From Aplectana chamaeleonis (taxonomy: Eukaryota; Nematoda; Chromadorea; Rhabditida; Cosmocercidae), in contig JAPDOI010000368.1 in NCBI GenBank assembly GCA_029168955.1, positions 186,001 through 250,000 on the forward strand: a stretch of 64,000 bases of DNA. Reading direction: 5' to 3'. This document shows, piece after piece, positions 42,981 through 55,000 of this stretch; position 1 is the first letter of the stretch, and every line of letters starts with the position of its first letter. A program made the translations under genes and the position numbers. The notes beneath the pieces are model-generated. The model had not been told where the DNA came from, searched no databases, and saw nothing but the letters and a program-made list of their open reading frames with translations.

Positions 42981-44260
42981 GGTCTAGAAGTTAATTTCCG
43001 CGTTTTTTTACGCTTTTTACACTATTGAAAACTGGACATACTTAAACAAAATTTTTATTCAAAATAATTTCCGTCATTAATAACAACCATTTCCCAGAGT
43101 TTGGGTAACTTATGGATTCCATCATAATAAAATTTTTCTGGTTTGGCCTCCACCCATTCATCGAGCCATTTTTGACATCTTGACGATCTTGAAAGCGCTG
43201 CTCCGCCAGACCATGCGCCATTGACCGGAAAAAGGTGATAATCCGACGGGGCGATGTCTGGAGAGTACGGCGGGTGCGGTAAGACTTCCCATTTGAACTC
43301 TTTTAGCGTATCCTTTACCGTTCGAGCAACATGAGGTCGAGCGTTATCATGAAGCAATATGACTTTTTCGTGTCGACTCGCCCATTCCGGTCTCTTTGCT
43401 TCGATTTCATGCCGCAATTGCGCTAGTTGATGTTGATAGCGATTCGCAGTAACTGTTTCGCCAGGTTGAAGAAGTTCATAGTACAGTATACCGCGTTGAT
43501 CCCACCATATGCACAGTAAGACCTTCTTCCCGTGGATCTTTGGTTTTGCGGTCGAAGTTGTTGTTTCACCAGGACTAACCCACCATTCTCTTCGCTTCGG
43601 ATTGTCGTAGTACACCCACTTTTCATCGCCAGTTATGATGCGGTGTAAAAAGACTTTCTTTGGAATCGGTCCAACAAGATTTGTGAAGTTGTTTTTCTCT
43701 GCTCTTTGTTGCGTTCTGAGAGCTCATAGGGATCCATTTTCCTTCGTTTTGAGTCTTCCCCATTGTCTTCAATCGAATAGAAATTGCTTTTTGGGTGACG
43801 CCGAGAGATGCCGCGAGCTGTTCTTGCGTTTGAGCCGAATGTTGATCCAACAAAGCCTGAAGTTCTTCGTCTTCGAACTTTTTGGCTGTCCTGGTCGATC
43901 TTTGTCCTTAACGTCAAAATCACCCGATTTGAAACGCTGAAACCATTCTTGGCAGGTTCTTATGGATGGAGCAGCATCCCCGTAAGCTTGGGCAAGCATT
44001 TGGTGCGCGTCAGTGGCTTTCTTCTTGAGATGAAAAAGGAAAAGGAGAGCTTCCCGCAAATGGCGTTTTTCCGGCACAAAAGTTGACATATTCTGAAACT
44101 AAAATAATACTTTTTTTATAAGGTACGTGAAGCAAGTTATATATCAATAGAAAGCTGATAATACAGTGAGCATTATAACATAAAATTCGTTATATAAAAA
44201 TAATTTTATTTTTTACAAAATATCAATAACAACAAAAACGCGGAAATTAACTTCTAGACC
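42981..44260 (-). mobile_element. Mariner element 2 (1280 bp), perfect ITRs
   Basis: Identical 27-bp terminal repeats beginning GGTCTAGAAGTTAATTTCCG, with TA at 42979-42980 and 44261-44262. Divergent from mariner 1 in sequence and ends. Confidence 0.95.
43055..44089 (-). pseudogene. Mariner transposase with about five one-base indels
   Basis: Starts MSTFVPEKRHLREALLFLFH with a helix-turn-helix region (TCQEWFQRFKSGDFDVKDKD). Comparing frames shows single-base losses near 43890 (A run), 43735 and 43662 (T run), then a gain near 43228 and a loss near 43170 (A run). The catalytic region is readable: TGDEKW.., LLHDNARPHVAR and PSDYHLF with 34 residues between the last two Asp (D34D). The C-terminus is KLWEMVVINDGNYFE. 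Three of the five indels are in homopolymers while the ITRs are identical, which suggests recent insertion plus sequencing error as much as decay. Confidence 0.9.
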
Positions 44261-44261
44261 T

Positions 44262-44694
44262 AATAAATAGGATGCAGATGTGTTGCTTTACTCTTATCAT
44301 GTGCATCGGGTTACGGTGGATGAAATCTGCGGTTTGAGTTTTATAATTCTGTATGCAGAACACTGCACATAAAAAGACCTTGCGGTGTTTCAAACGTTTC
44401 GCTGATGCCAAGTTGCTCAGCAATTAGTGATGCGTGATTAACGGTTTCCTAGAAAGCAATTAATTGGAATGATTTTTCTTCATTTACTATCTCCTTGTTC
44501 ACTTCGTGTTCCGTTTGCAGTATCGCTCAATTATTGTAATTTATTTCCTTTCTTGTTCTCACGACGTCCTATATGTCGTAATAAATCTAATCTGATCTAT
44601 TTGAATGGTTCTGCGAATTTCATCAAAGTGGCTCGTTAGATTTACCAGTGATATTTTTTTAAACAAAATGTCGTGAGTTGGTCGCGAAACGCCT
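44262..44694. other. No gene recognised
   Basis: 44270-44370 is the inverted partner of 42470-42570. Otherwise AT-rich without features. Confidence 0.35.
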
Positions 44695-44766
44695 GGCTCC
44701 GGGCAAAATCGAACATGCATTATCTACTTCGGAGGGAGCGCCTTATCGCGCTGGACTACCAAAGCC
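44695..44766 (-). tRNA. tRNA-Arg(CCG)-like sequence, probably a pseudogene
   Basis: 72 nt on the minus strand. The acceptor stem pairs fully (GGCTTTG with CGGAGCC, allowing G-T). The A-box-like GATAAGGCG resembles tRNA-Arg, the anticodon loop reads CTCCGAA (CCG), and the T loop is TTCGATT. The D stem has one mismatch, the anticodon stem pairs 3 of 5, and the T stem is poor. Most likely a decayed tRNA or SINE head. Confidence 0.35.
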
Positions 44767-45108
44767 CCAGCGCCGCTCTCAGTAAGTAAGTAGTTTGGTT
44801 AACATCGACTGAAGCTGACACTGCTCACCTGCGCAGCAGGATGAAAGTACTTATATAGTCGGTGGTACTCGGACGCCGACTTCTAGGTGTCGTATCGGGT
44901 GAGCGCACCTTGGAGTGAGCGGGATGAGAGACGCAGACCGGTAGCTCCCCAAGCGTCGATTTTCCCGGACGCGGACCAACAACCGTCAAACGACCAACAT
45001 GGGAGTACATGTTGAATGATTAGTGCAAACCCGCGCTGTATACGAGACGCGTGGGCGTTAGGTGGTCGGCCGATTGATGGTCGTTAAAGGGCAAAGCAAA
45101 GTCTTGAT

Positions 45109-45717
45109 CTATCAAAAGGGGGTCTTATTGTTAGAAGCGAAAGAGGTTTGGTTCGGGTCAGAAACGTTCCAACAAAAAGGGAACAATAGGAAAGTGAAAT
45201 GAAGAGAGTGCACAAAAAGTGTACAATATATTTTCAAAGCGATATTCTTGGTCGACTCTTCTAAACAGGGAAAACAAACCGCTGTGGTGTTCTACACGGA
45301 AGCACTTTGTGGTTACAAAAATGGTCTTGACTACGCGAGAACCGTTAAAATGTATGTAAATGTAAACCTAATACTTACCATCAAAACAGAAGATGATTTC
45401 GAAAAGACCTATACAGATGGTTAGCTCCAGATGTAAGGAGAAACGAAATTATAGATATAGAAGTACAGCATCAAACAAGAATATCCCCATAAAATCTTAC
45501 AGAACGAACAGACTGGAAACACTAATCTCTTCCTCGGAAAAAAACTACAACGGTTTGTTTTCGCTGTTTAGAAGAGTCGACCAAGAATATCGCTTTGAAA
45601 TTATTTTGTGCACTTTTTGTACACTCTCTTCATTTCACTTTCCTATTGTTCCCTTTTTGTTGGAACGTTTCTGACCCGAACCAAACCTCTTTCGCTTGTA
45701 AGACCCCTTTTTGATAG
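45109..45717. mobile_element. Long inverted repeat element, ~180-bp arms
   Basis: Ends CTATCAAAAGGGGGTCTTA / CTATCAAAAAGGGGTCTTA (complement). Arms 45109-45290 and 45541-45717 share TTCTAAACAGGGAAAACAAA-like sequence and GTGCACAAAAAGTGTACA. Spacer 250 bp with no credible gene. No target duplication seen. Confidence 0.7.
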
Positions 45718-45800
45718 AATTGTTCGCTTTTTATCGATATTACGCAGTAATATCACATGTATGTAATTCATGCGAAACTAGCATACTTCATTACACTTAC

Positions 45801-45943
45801 TTATTCGGTGCATACATAGGCTGCTAGAATACACCGACTTCTCGTCTTTGTGAGAGAGTTATAATTACGAAAATCTACATTCGGCGAAATCGCCTCTGGA
45901 ACACCTGAATAGTTCGATTCTTGATCCATTATCGGCGATCCTT
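45801..45943 (-). CDS. Candidate terminal exon beside the satellite
   Basis: Minus strand: acceptor ctgcagtttcag, then GSPIMDQESNYSGVPEAIS.. and ..NVDFRNYNSLTKTRSRCIL, AAYVCTE-TAA. The stop is followed directly by a donor-like gtaagtg, so a one-base error could hide a continuing exon. Any upstream exon would lie in or beyond the satellite. No domain recognised. Confidence 0.35.
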
Positions 45944-46018
45944 CTGAAACTGCAGTGAACGCAAAGACTATTCTTATTGTCAATATGTGTGCGAAAGGAT
46001 CAGAAAGCCCAGCAGAAG

Positions 46019-49000
46019 TGAAGACGACGTTCCGATGACGTCATCAGAAGCCGGATGCACTTTTCACGCCGTTTCGATGACGGGGCTATCCTAGACAGGG
46101 GGCCACCCAGCAAACAAGACAGAAATCGAATGAACCACCTATAGGAAACGCTATGAATCGAAGTAGACTCTGTTTCATTCCAAGTGAATTCATGTTTTCG
46201 GTTATCACAGCGCGGAGCGGTGGCTTTTCAGTCGAAACTTCCTTATCACTAGTTATATTTCACCGAGGCCCAACGCTCCGCTGCTGGTGATAATCGAAAT
46301 CAACAGGTCACCAGGGATGTACAAGAGCTTATTTCTATAAAATTTTCATAACAACGATGATTGATAGCGGTATCAAGCATCTTCGTGGAAGTTTTTGGTC
46401 ATTTCCATAAATAAATCTTGAAGGCCCCGTCGGAGATAGTCCACCGATGACGTCATCAGAAGCCATATGCACTTTTCACGAAGTCCCAATGACGTCATCA
46501 AAAGCCAGATGCACTTTTCACGACGTCCCGATGACGTCATCAGAAGCCAGATGCACTTTTTTTACGACGTCCCGATGACGTCATCAGAAGCCAGATGCAC
46601 TTTTCACGACGTCCCGATGACGTCATCAGAAGCCAGATGCACTTTTCACGACGTCCCGATGACGTCATCGGAAGCCAGATGCACTTTTCACGACGTCCCG
46701 ATGACGTCATCAGAAGCCAGATGCACTTTTCACGACGTCCCAATGACGTCATCAGAAGCCAGACGCACTTTTCACGACTTCCCGATGACGTCATCAGAAG
46801 CCCACGACGTCCCGATGTCGTCATCAGAAGCCAGGTGCACTTTTCACGACGTCACGATGACGTCATCAGAAGCCCACGACGTCCCGATGTCGTCATCAGA
46901 AGCCAGGTGCACTTATCACGACGTCCCGATGACGTCATCAGAAGCCAGATGCACTTTTCACGACGTCCCGATGACGTCATCAGAAGCCATATGCACTTTT
47001 CACGAAGTCCCAATGACGTCATCAAAAGCCAGATGCACTTTTCACGACGTCCCGATGACGTCATCAGAAGCCAGATGCACTTTTCACGACGTCCCGATGA
47101 CGTCATCAGAAGCCAGATGCACTTTTCACGACGTCCCGATGACGTCATCAGAAGACAGATGCACTTTTCACGACGTTCCGATGACGTCATCAGAAGCCAG
47201 ATGCACTTTTCACGACGTCCCGATGACGTCATCAGAAGCCAGATGCACTTTTCACGACGTCCCGATGACGTCATCAGAAGCCAGATGCACTTTTCACGAC
47301 GTCCCGATGACGTCATCAGAAGCCAAATGCACTTTTCACGACGTCCCGATGACGTCATCAGAAGCCAGATGCACTTTTCACGGCTTCCCGATGACGTCAT
47401 CAGAAGCCCAAGACGTCCCGATGTCGTCATCAGAAGCCAGGTGCACTTTTCACGACGTCACGATGACGTCATCAGAAGCCCACGACGTCCCGATGTCGTC
47501 ATCAGAAGCCAGGTGCACTTATCACGACGTCCCGATGACGTCATCAGAAGCCAGATGCACTTTTCACGACGTCCCGATGACGTCATCAGAAACCAGATGC
47601 ACTTTTCACGACGTCCCGATGACGTCAGCAGAAGCCAGATGAACTTTTCACGACGTCCCGATGACCTCATCAGAAGCCAGATGCACTTTTCACGACGTCC
47701 CGATGACGTCATCAGAAGCCAGATGCACTTTTTACGACGTCCCGATGACGTCATCAGAAGCCAGATGCACTTTTAACGACGTCCCGATGACGTCATCAGA
47801 AGCCAAATGCACTTTTCACGACGTCTCGATGACGTCATCAGAAGCCAGATGCACTTTTCACGACGTCCCGATGACGTCATCAGAAGCCAGATGCACTTTT
47901 CACGACGTCCCGATGACGTCATCAGAAGCCAGATGCACTTTTCACGACGTCCCGATGACGTCATCAGAAGCCAGATGCACTTTTCACGACGTTCCGATGA
48001 CGTCATCAGAAGCCAGATGCACTTTTCACGACGTCCCGATGACGTCATCAGAAGCCAGATGCACTTTTCACGACGTCACGATGACGTCATCAGAAGCCAG
48101 ATGCACTTTTCACGACGTCCCGATGACGTCATCAGAAGCCCACGACGTCCCGATGACGTCATCAGAAGCCAGATGCACTTTTCACGACGTCCCGATGACG
48201 TCATCAGAAGCCAGATGCACTTTTCACGACGTTCCGATGACGTCATCAGAAGCCATATGCACTCTTCACGAAGTCCCAATGACGTCATCAAAAGCCAGAT
48301 GAACTTTTCACGACGTCCCGATGACGTCATCAGGAGCCAGATGCACTTTTCACGACGTCCCGATGACGTCATCAGAAGCCAGATGCACTTTTCACGACGT
48401 CCCGATGACGTCATCAGAAGCCAGATGCGCTTTTCACGACGTCCCGATGACGTCATCAGAAGCCCACGACGTCCCGATGTCGACATCAGAAGCCAGGTGC
48501 ACTTATCACGACGTCCCGATGACGTCATCAGGAGCCAGATGCACTTTTCACGACGTTCCGATGACGTCATCAGAAGCCATATGCACTCCTCACGAAGTCC
48601 CAATGACGTCATCAAAAGCCAGATGAACTTTTCACGACGTCCCGATGACGTCATCAGAAGCCAGATGAACTTTTCACGACGTCCCGATGACGTCATCAGA
48701 AGCCAGATGCACTTTTCACGACGTCCCGATGACGTCATCAGAAGCCAGGTGCACTTATCACGACGTCCCGATGACGTCATCAGAAGCCAGATGCACTTTT
48801 CACGACGTCCCGATGACGTCATCAGAAGCCCACGACGTCCCGATGTCGTCATCAGAAGCCAGGTGCACTTATCACGACGTCCCGATGACGTCATCAGAAG
48901 CCAGATGCACTTTTCACGACGTCCCGATGACGTCATCAGAAGCCAGATGCGCTTTTCACGACGTCCCGATGACGTCATCAGAAGCCCACGACGTCCCGAT

Positions 49001-52000
49001 GTCGACATCAGAAGCCAGGTGCACTTATCACGACGTCCCGATGACGTCATCAGGAGCCAGATGCACTTATCACGACGTCCCGATGACGTCATCAGAAGCC
49101 AGTTGCACTTTTCACGACGTCCCGATGACGTCATCAGAAGCCAGATGCACTTTTCACGACGTCTCGATGACGTCATCAGAAGCCCACGACGTCCCAATGT
49201 CGACATCAGAAGCCAGGTGCACTTATCACGACGTCCCGATGACGTCATCAGAAGCCAGATGCACTTTTCACGACGTCCCGATGACGTCATCAGAAGCCAG
49301 GTGCACTTATCACGACGTCCCGATGGCGTCATCAGAAGCCAGATGCACTTTTCACGACGTCCCGATGACGTCATCAGAAGCCAGGTGCACTTATCACGAC
49401 GTCCCGATGACGTCATCAGAAGCCAGATGCACTTTTCACGACGTGCCGATGACGTCATCAGAAGCCATATGCACTTTTCACGAAGTCCCAATGACGTCAT
49501 CAAAAGCCAGATGCACTTTTCACGACGTCCCGATGACGTCATCAGAAGCCAGATGCACTTTTCACGACGTCTCGATGACGTCATCAGAAACCAGATGCAC
49601 TTTTCACGACGTCCCGATCACGTCATCAGAAGCCAGATGCACTTTTCGACGTCCCGATGACGTCATCAAAGCCAGATGCACTTTTCCACGACGTCCCGAT
49701 GACGTCATCAGAAGCCAGATGCACTTTTCACGACGTCCCGATGACGTCATCAGAAGCCAGATGCACTTTTTCACGACGTCCGATGACGTCATCAGAAGCC
49801 AGATGCACTTTTCACGACGTCCCGATGACGTCATCAAGCCAGATGCACTTTTCACGACGTCCCGATGACGTCATCAGAAGCCAGATGCACTTTTCACGAC
49901 GTCCCGATGACGTCATCAGAAGCCAGATGCACTTTTCACGACGTCCCGATGACGTCATCAGAAGCCAGATGCACTTTTCACGACGTCCCGATGACGTCAT
50001 CAGAAGCCAGATGCACTTTTCACGACGTCCCGATGACGTCATCAGAAGCCAGATGCACTTTTCACGACGTCCCGATGACGTCATCAGAAGCCAGATGCAC
50101 TTTTCACGACGTCCCGATGACGTCATCAGAAGCCAGATGCACTTTTCACGACGTCCCGATGACGTCATCAGAAGCCAGATGCACTTTTCACGACGTCCCG
50201 ATGACGTCATCAAAGCCAGATGCACTTTTCACGACGTCCCGATGACGTCATCAGAAGCCAGATGCACTTTTCGACGTCGATGACGTCATCAGAAGCCAGA
50301 TGCACTTTTCACGACGTCCCGATGACGTCATCAAAGCCAGATGCACTTTTCACGACGTCCCGATGACGTCATCAGAAGCCAGATGCACTTTTCACGACGT
50401 CCCGATGACGTCATCAGAAGCCAGATGCACTTTTCACGACGTCCCGATGACGTCATCAGAAGCCAGATGCACTTTCACGACGTCCCGATGACGTCATCAG
50501 AAGCCAGATGCACTTTTCACGACGTCCCGATGACGTCATCAGAAGCCAGATGCACTTTTCACGACGTCCCGATGACGTCATCAGAAGCCAGATGCACTTT
50601 TCGACGTCTCGATGACGTCATCAGAAGCCAGATGCACTTTTCACGACGTCCCGATGACGTCATCAGAAGCCAGATGCACTTTCGACGTCCCGATGACGTC
50701 ATCAGAAGCCAGATGCACTTTCACGACGTCCCGATGACGTCATCAGAAGCCAGATGCACTTTTCACGACGTCCCGATGACGTCATCAGAAGCCAGATGCA
50801 CTTTTCACGACGTCCCGATGACGTCATCAAACCAGATGCACTTTACGACGTCCCGATGACGTCATCAGAAGCCAAGATGCACTTTTCACGACGTCCCGAT
50901 GACGTCATCAGAAGCCAGATGCACTTTTCACGACGTCCCGATGACGTCATCACGACGTCCCGATGACGTCATCAGAAGCCAGCGACGTCCCGATGACGTC
51001 ATCAGAAGCCAGATGCACTTTTCACGACGTCCCGATGACGTCATCAGAAGCCAGATGCACTTTTCACGACGTCCCGATGACGTCATCGAAGCCAGATGCA
51101 CTTTTCACGACGTCCCGATGACGTCATCAGAAGCCAGATGCACTTTTCACGACGTCCCGATGACGTCATCAGAAGCCAGATGCACTTTTCACGACGTCCC
51201 GATGACGTCATCAGAAGCCAGATGCACTTTTCACGACGTCCCAATGACGTCATCAGAAGCCAGATGCACTTTCACGACGTCCCGGTGACGCCATCAGAAG
51301 CCAGGTGCACTTTTCACGACGTCCGATGACGTCATCAGAAGCCAGATGCACTTTTCACGCCGTCCCGATGACGTCATCAGAAGCCAGATGCACTTTTCAC
51401 GACGTCCCGGGGACGTCATGAGAAGCCAGATGCACTTTTCCCGACGTCCCGATGACGTCATCAGAAGCCAGATGCACTTTTCACGACGTCCCGATGACGT
51501 CATCAGAAGCCAGATGCACTTTTCACGACGTCCCGATGACGTCATCAGAAGCCAGGTGCACTTTTCACGACGTCCCGATGACGTCATCAGAAGCCAGATG
51601 CACTTTTCACGACGTCCCGATGACGTCATCAGAAGCCAGATGCACTTTTCACGACGTCCCGATGACGTCATCAGAAGCCAGATGCACTTTTCACGACGTC
51701 CCGATGACGTCATCAGAAGCCAGATGCACTTTTCGCAACGTTTTGATGACGTCATCAGAAGCCAGATGCACTTTTCACGACGTCTTGATGACGTCATCAG
51801 AAGCCAGATGCACTTTTCACGACGTCCCGATGACGTCATCAGAAGCCAGATGCACTTTTCACGACGTCCCGATGACGTCATCAAGCCAGATGCACTTTTC
51901 GACGTCCGATGACGTCATCAGGAAGCCAGGTGCACTTTCACGACGTCCCGATGACGTCATCAGAAGCCAGGATGCACTTTTCACGACGTCCCGATGACGT

Positions 52001-55000
52001 CATCAGAAGCCAGATGCACTTTTCACGACGTCCCGATGACGTCATCAGAAGCCAGATGCACTTTTCACGACGTCCCGATGACGTCATCAGAAGCCAAATG
52101 CACTTTTCACGACGTCCCGATGACGTCATCAGAAGCCAGATGCACTTTCACGACGTCCCGATGACGTCATCAGAAGCCAGATGCACTTTTCACGACGTCC
52201 CGATGACGTCATCAGCCAGATGCACTTTTCGACGTCCCGATGACGTCATCAGAAATAGATGCACTTTTCACGACGTCCCGATGACGTCATCAGAAGCCAC
52301 GACGTCCTGATGTCGTCATCAAGCCAGATGCACTTTTCGACGTCCGATGACGTCATCAGAAGCACGACGTCCCGATGACGTCATCAGCCAGATGCACTTT
52401 TCACGTCGCCCCGATGCCGTCATCAGAAACCAGATCCACTTTTCACGACGTCCCGATGACGTCATCAGAAGCCAGATGCACTTTTCACGACGTCCCGATG
52501 ACGTCATCAGAAGCCAGATGCACTTTTCACGACGTCCCGATGACGTCATCAGAAGCCAGATGCGCTTTTCACGACGTCCGATGACGTCATCAGAAGCCAG
52601 ATGCACTTTTCGACGTCCCGATGACGTCATCAGAAGTCAGATGCACTTTTCACGACGTCCCGATGACGTCATCAGAAGCCAGATGCACTTTTCACGACGT
52701 CCCGATGACGTCATCAGAAATCAGATGCACTTTTCACGACGTCCTGATAACGTCATCAGAAGCCAGATGCACTTTTCGACGTCCCGATGACGTCATCAGA
52801 AGCCAGATGCACTTTTCACGACGTCCCGATGACGTCATCAGAAACCAGATGCACTTTTCACGACGTCCGATGACGTCATCAGAAGCCAGATGCACTTTTC
52901 ACGACGTCCCGATGACGTCATCAAGAAGCCAGATGCACTTTTCACGACGTCGATGACGTCATCAGAAGCCAGATGCACTTTTCACGACGTCCGATGACGT
53001 CATCAGGAGCCAGATGCACTTTTCACGACGTCCGATGACGTCATCAAATAGATGCACTTTTCACGACGTCCCGATGACGTCATCAGAAGCCAGATGCACT
53101 TTTCACGACGTCCCGATGACGTCATCAGAAGCCAGATGCACTTTTCACGACGTCCCGATGACGTCATCAGAAGCCAGATGCACTTATCACGACGTCCCGA
53201 TGACGTCATCAGAAGCCAGATGCACTTTTCACGACGTCCCGATGACGTCATCAGAAGCCAGATGCACTTTTCGACGTCTCGATGACGTCATCAGAAGCCA
53301 GATGCACTTTTCGACGTCCCGATGACGTCATCAGAAGCCAGATGCACTTATCACGACGTCCCGATGACGTCATCAGAAGCCAGATGCACTTTTCGACGTC
53401 CCGATGACGTCATCAGAAGCCAGATGCACTTTTCACGACGTCCCGATGAGCGTCATCAGAAGCCAGATGCACTTTTCACGACGTCCCGATGACGTCATCA
53501 GAAGAAGCTCCATCGACGTCCCGATGTCGTCATCAAAGCCAGATGCACATATCACGACGTCCCGATGACGTCATCAGAAGCCAGATGCACTTTTCGACGT
53601 CCCGATGAGCGTCATCAGAAGCCAGATGCACTTTTCACGACGTCCCGATGACGTCATCAAAAGCCAGAGGCACTTATCACGACGTCCCGATGACGTCATC
53701 AGAAGCCAGATGCACTTTTCACGACGTCCCGGTGACGTCGTGAGATGCCAGATGCACTTTTCACGACGTCCCGATGACGTCATCAGAAGCCAAATGCACT
53801 TTTCACGACGTCCCGATGACGTCATCAGAAGCCAGATGCACTTTTCACGACGTCCCGATGACGTCATCAGAAGCCAGATGCACTTTTCGACGTCCCGATG
53901 ACGTCATCAGAAGCCAGATGCACCACGACGTCCCGATGACGTCATCAGAAGCCAGATGCACTTTTCGACGTCCCGATGACGTCATCAAGCCAGATGCACT
54001 TTTCACGACGTCCCGATGACGTCATCAGAAGCCAGATGCACTTTTCACGACGTCCCGATGACGTCATCAAAGCCAGATGCGCTTTTTCGACTGTCCCGAT
54101 GACGTCATCAGAAGCCAGATGCACTTTTCACGACGTCCCGATGACGTCATCAGAAGCCAGATGCACTTTTCGACGCCCCGATGACGTCATCAGAAGCCAA
54201 ATGCACTTTTCACGACGTCCCGATGACGTCATCAGAAGCCAGATGCACTTTTCACGACGTCCCGATGACGTCATCAGAAGCCTGATGCACTTTTCACGAC
54301 GTCCCGATGACGTCATCAGAAGCCAGATGCACTTTTCACGACGTCCCGATGACGTCATCAGAAGCCAGAGGCTCTTTTCACGACGTCCCGATGATGTCAT
54401 CAGAAGCCAGATGCACTTTTCACGACGTCCCGATGACGTCATCAGAAGCCAGATGCGCTTTCACGACGTCCCGATGTCGTCATCAGAAACCAGATGCACT
54501 TTTCGACGTCCCGATGACGTCATCAGAAGCCAGATGCACTTTTCAGGACGTCCCGATGACGTCATCAGAAGCCAGATGCACTTTTCACGACGTCCGATGA
54601 CGTCATCAGAAGCCAGATGCACTTTCACGACGTCCCGATGACGTCATCAGAAGTAGATGCACTTTTCACGACGTCCCGATGACGTCATCAGAAGCCAGAT
54701 GCACTTTTACGACGTCCCGATGACGTCATCAGAAGCCAGATGCATTCACGACGTCCCGATGACGTCATCAGAAGCCAGATGCACTTTTCACGACGTCCCG
54801 ATGACGTCATCAGAAGCCAGATGCACTTTTCACGACGTCCCGATGACGTCATCAGAAGCCAGATGCACTTTTCGACGTCCCGATGACGTCATCAGAAGCC
54901 AGATGCACTTTTCACGACGTCCCGATGACGTCATCAGAAGCCAGATGCACTTTTCACGACGTCCCGATGACGTCATCAGAAGCCAGATGCACTTTTCACG

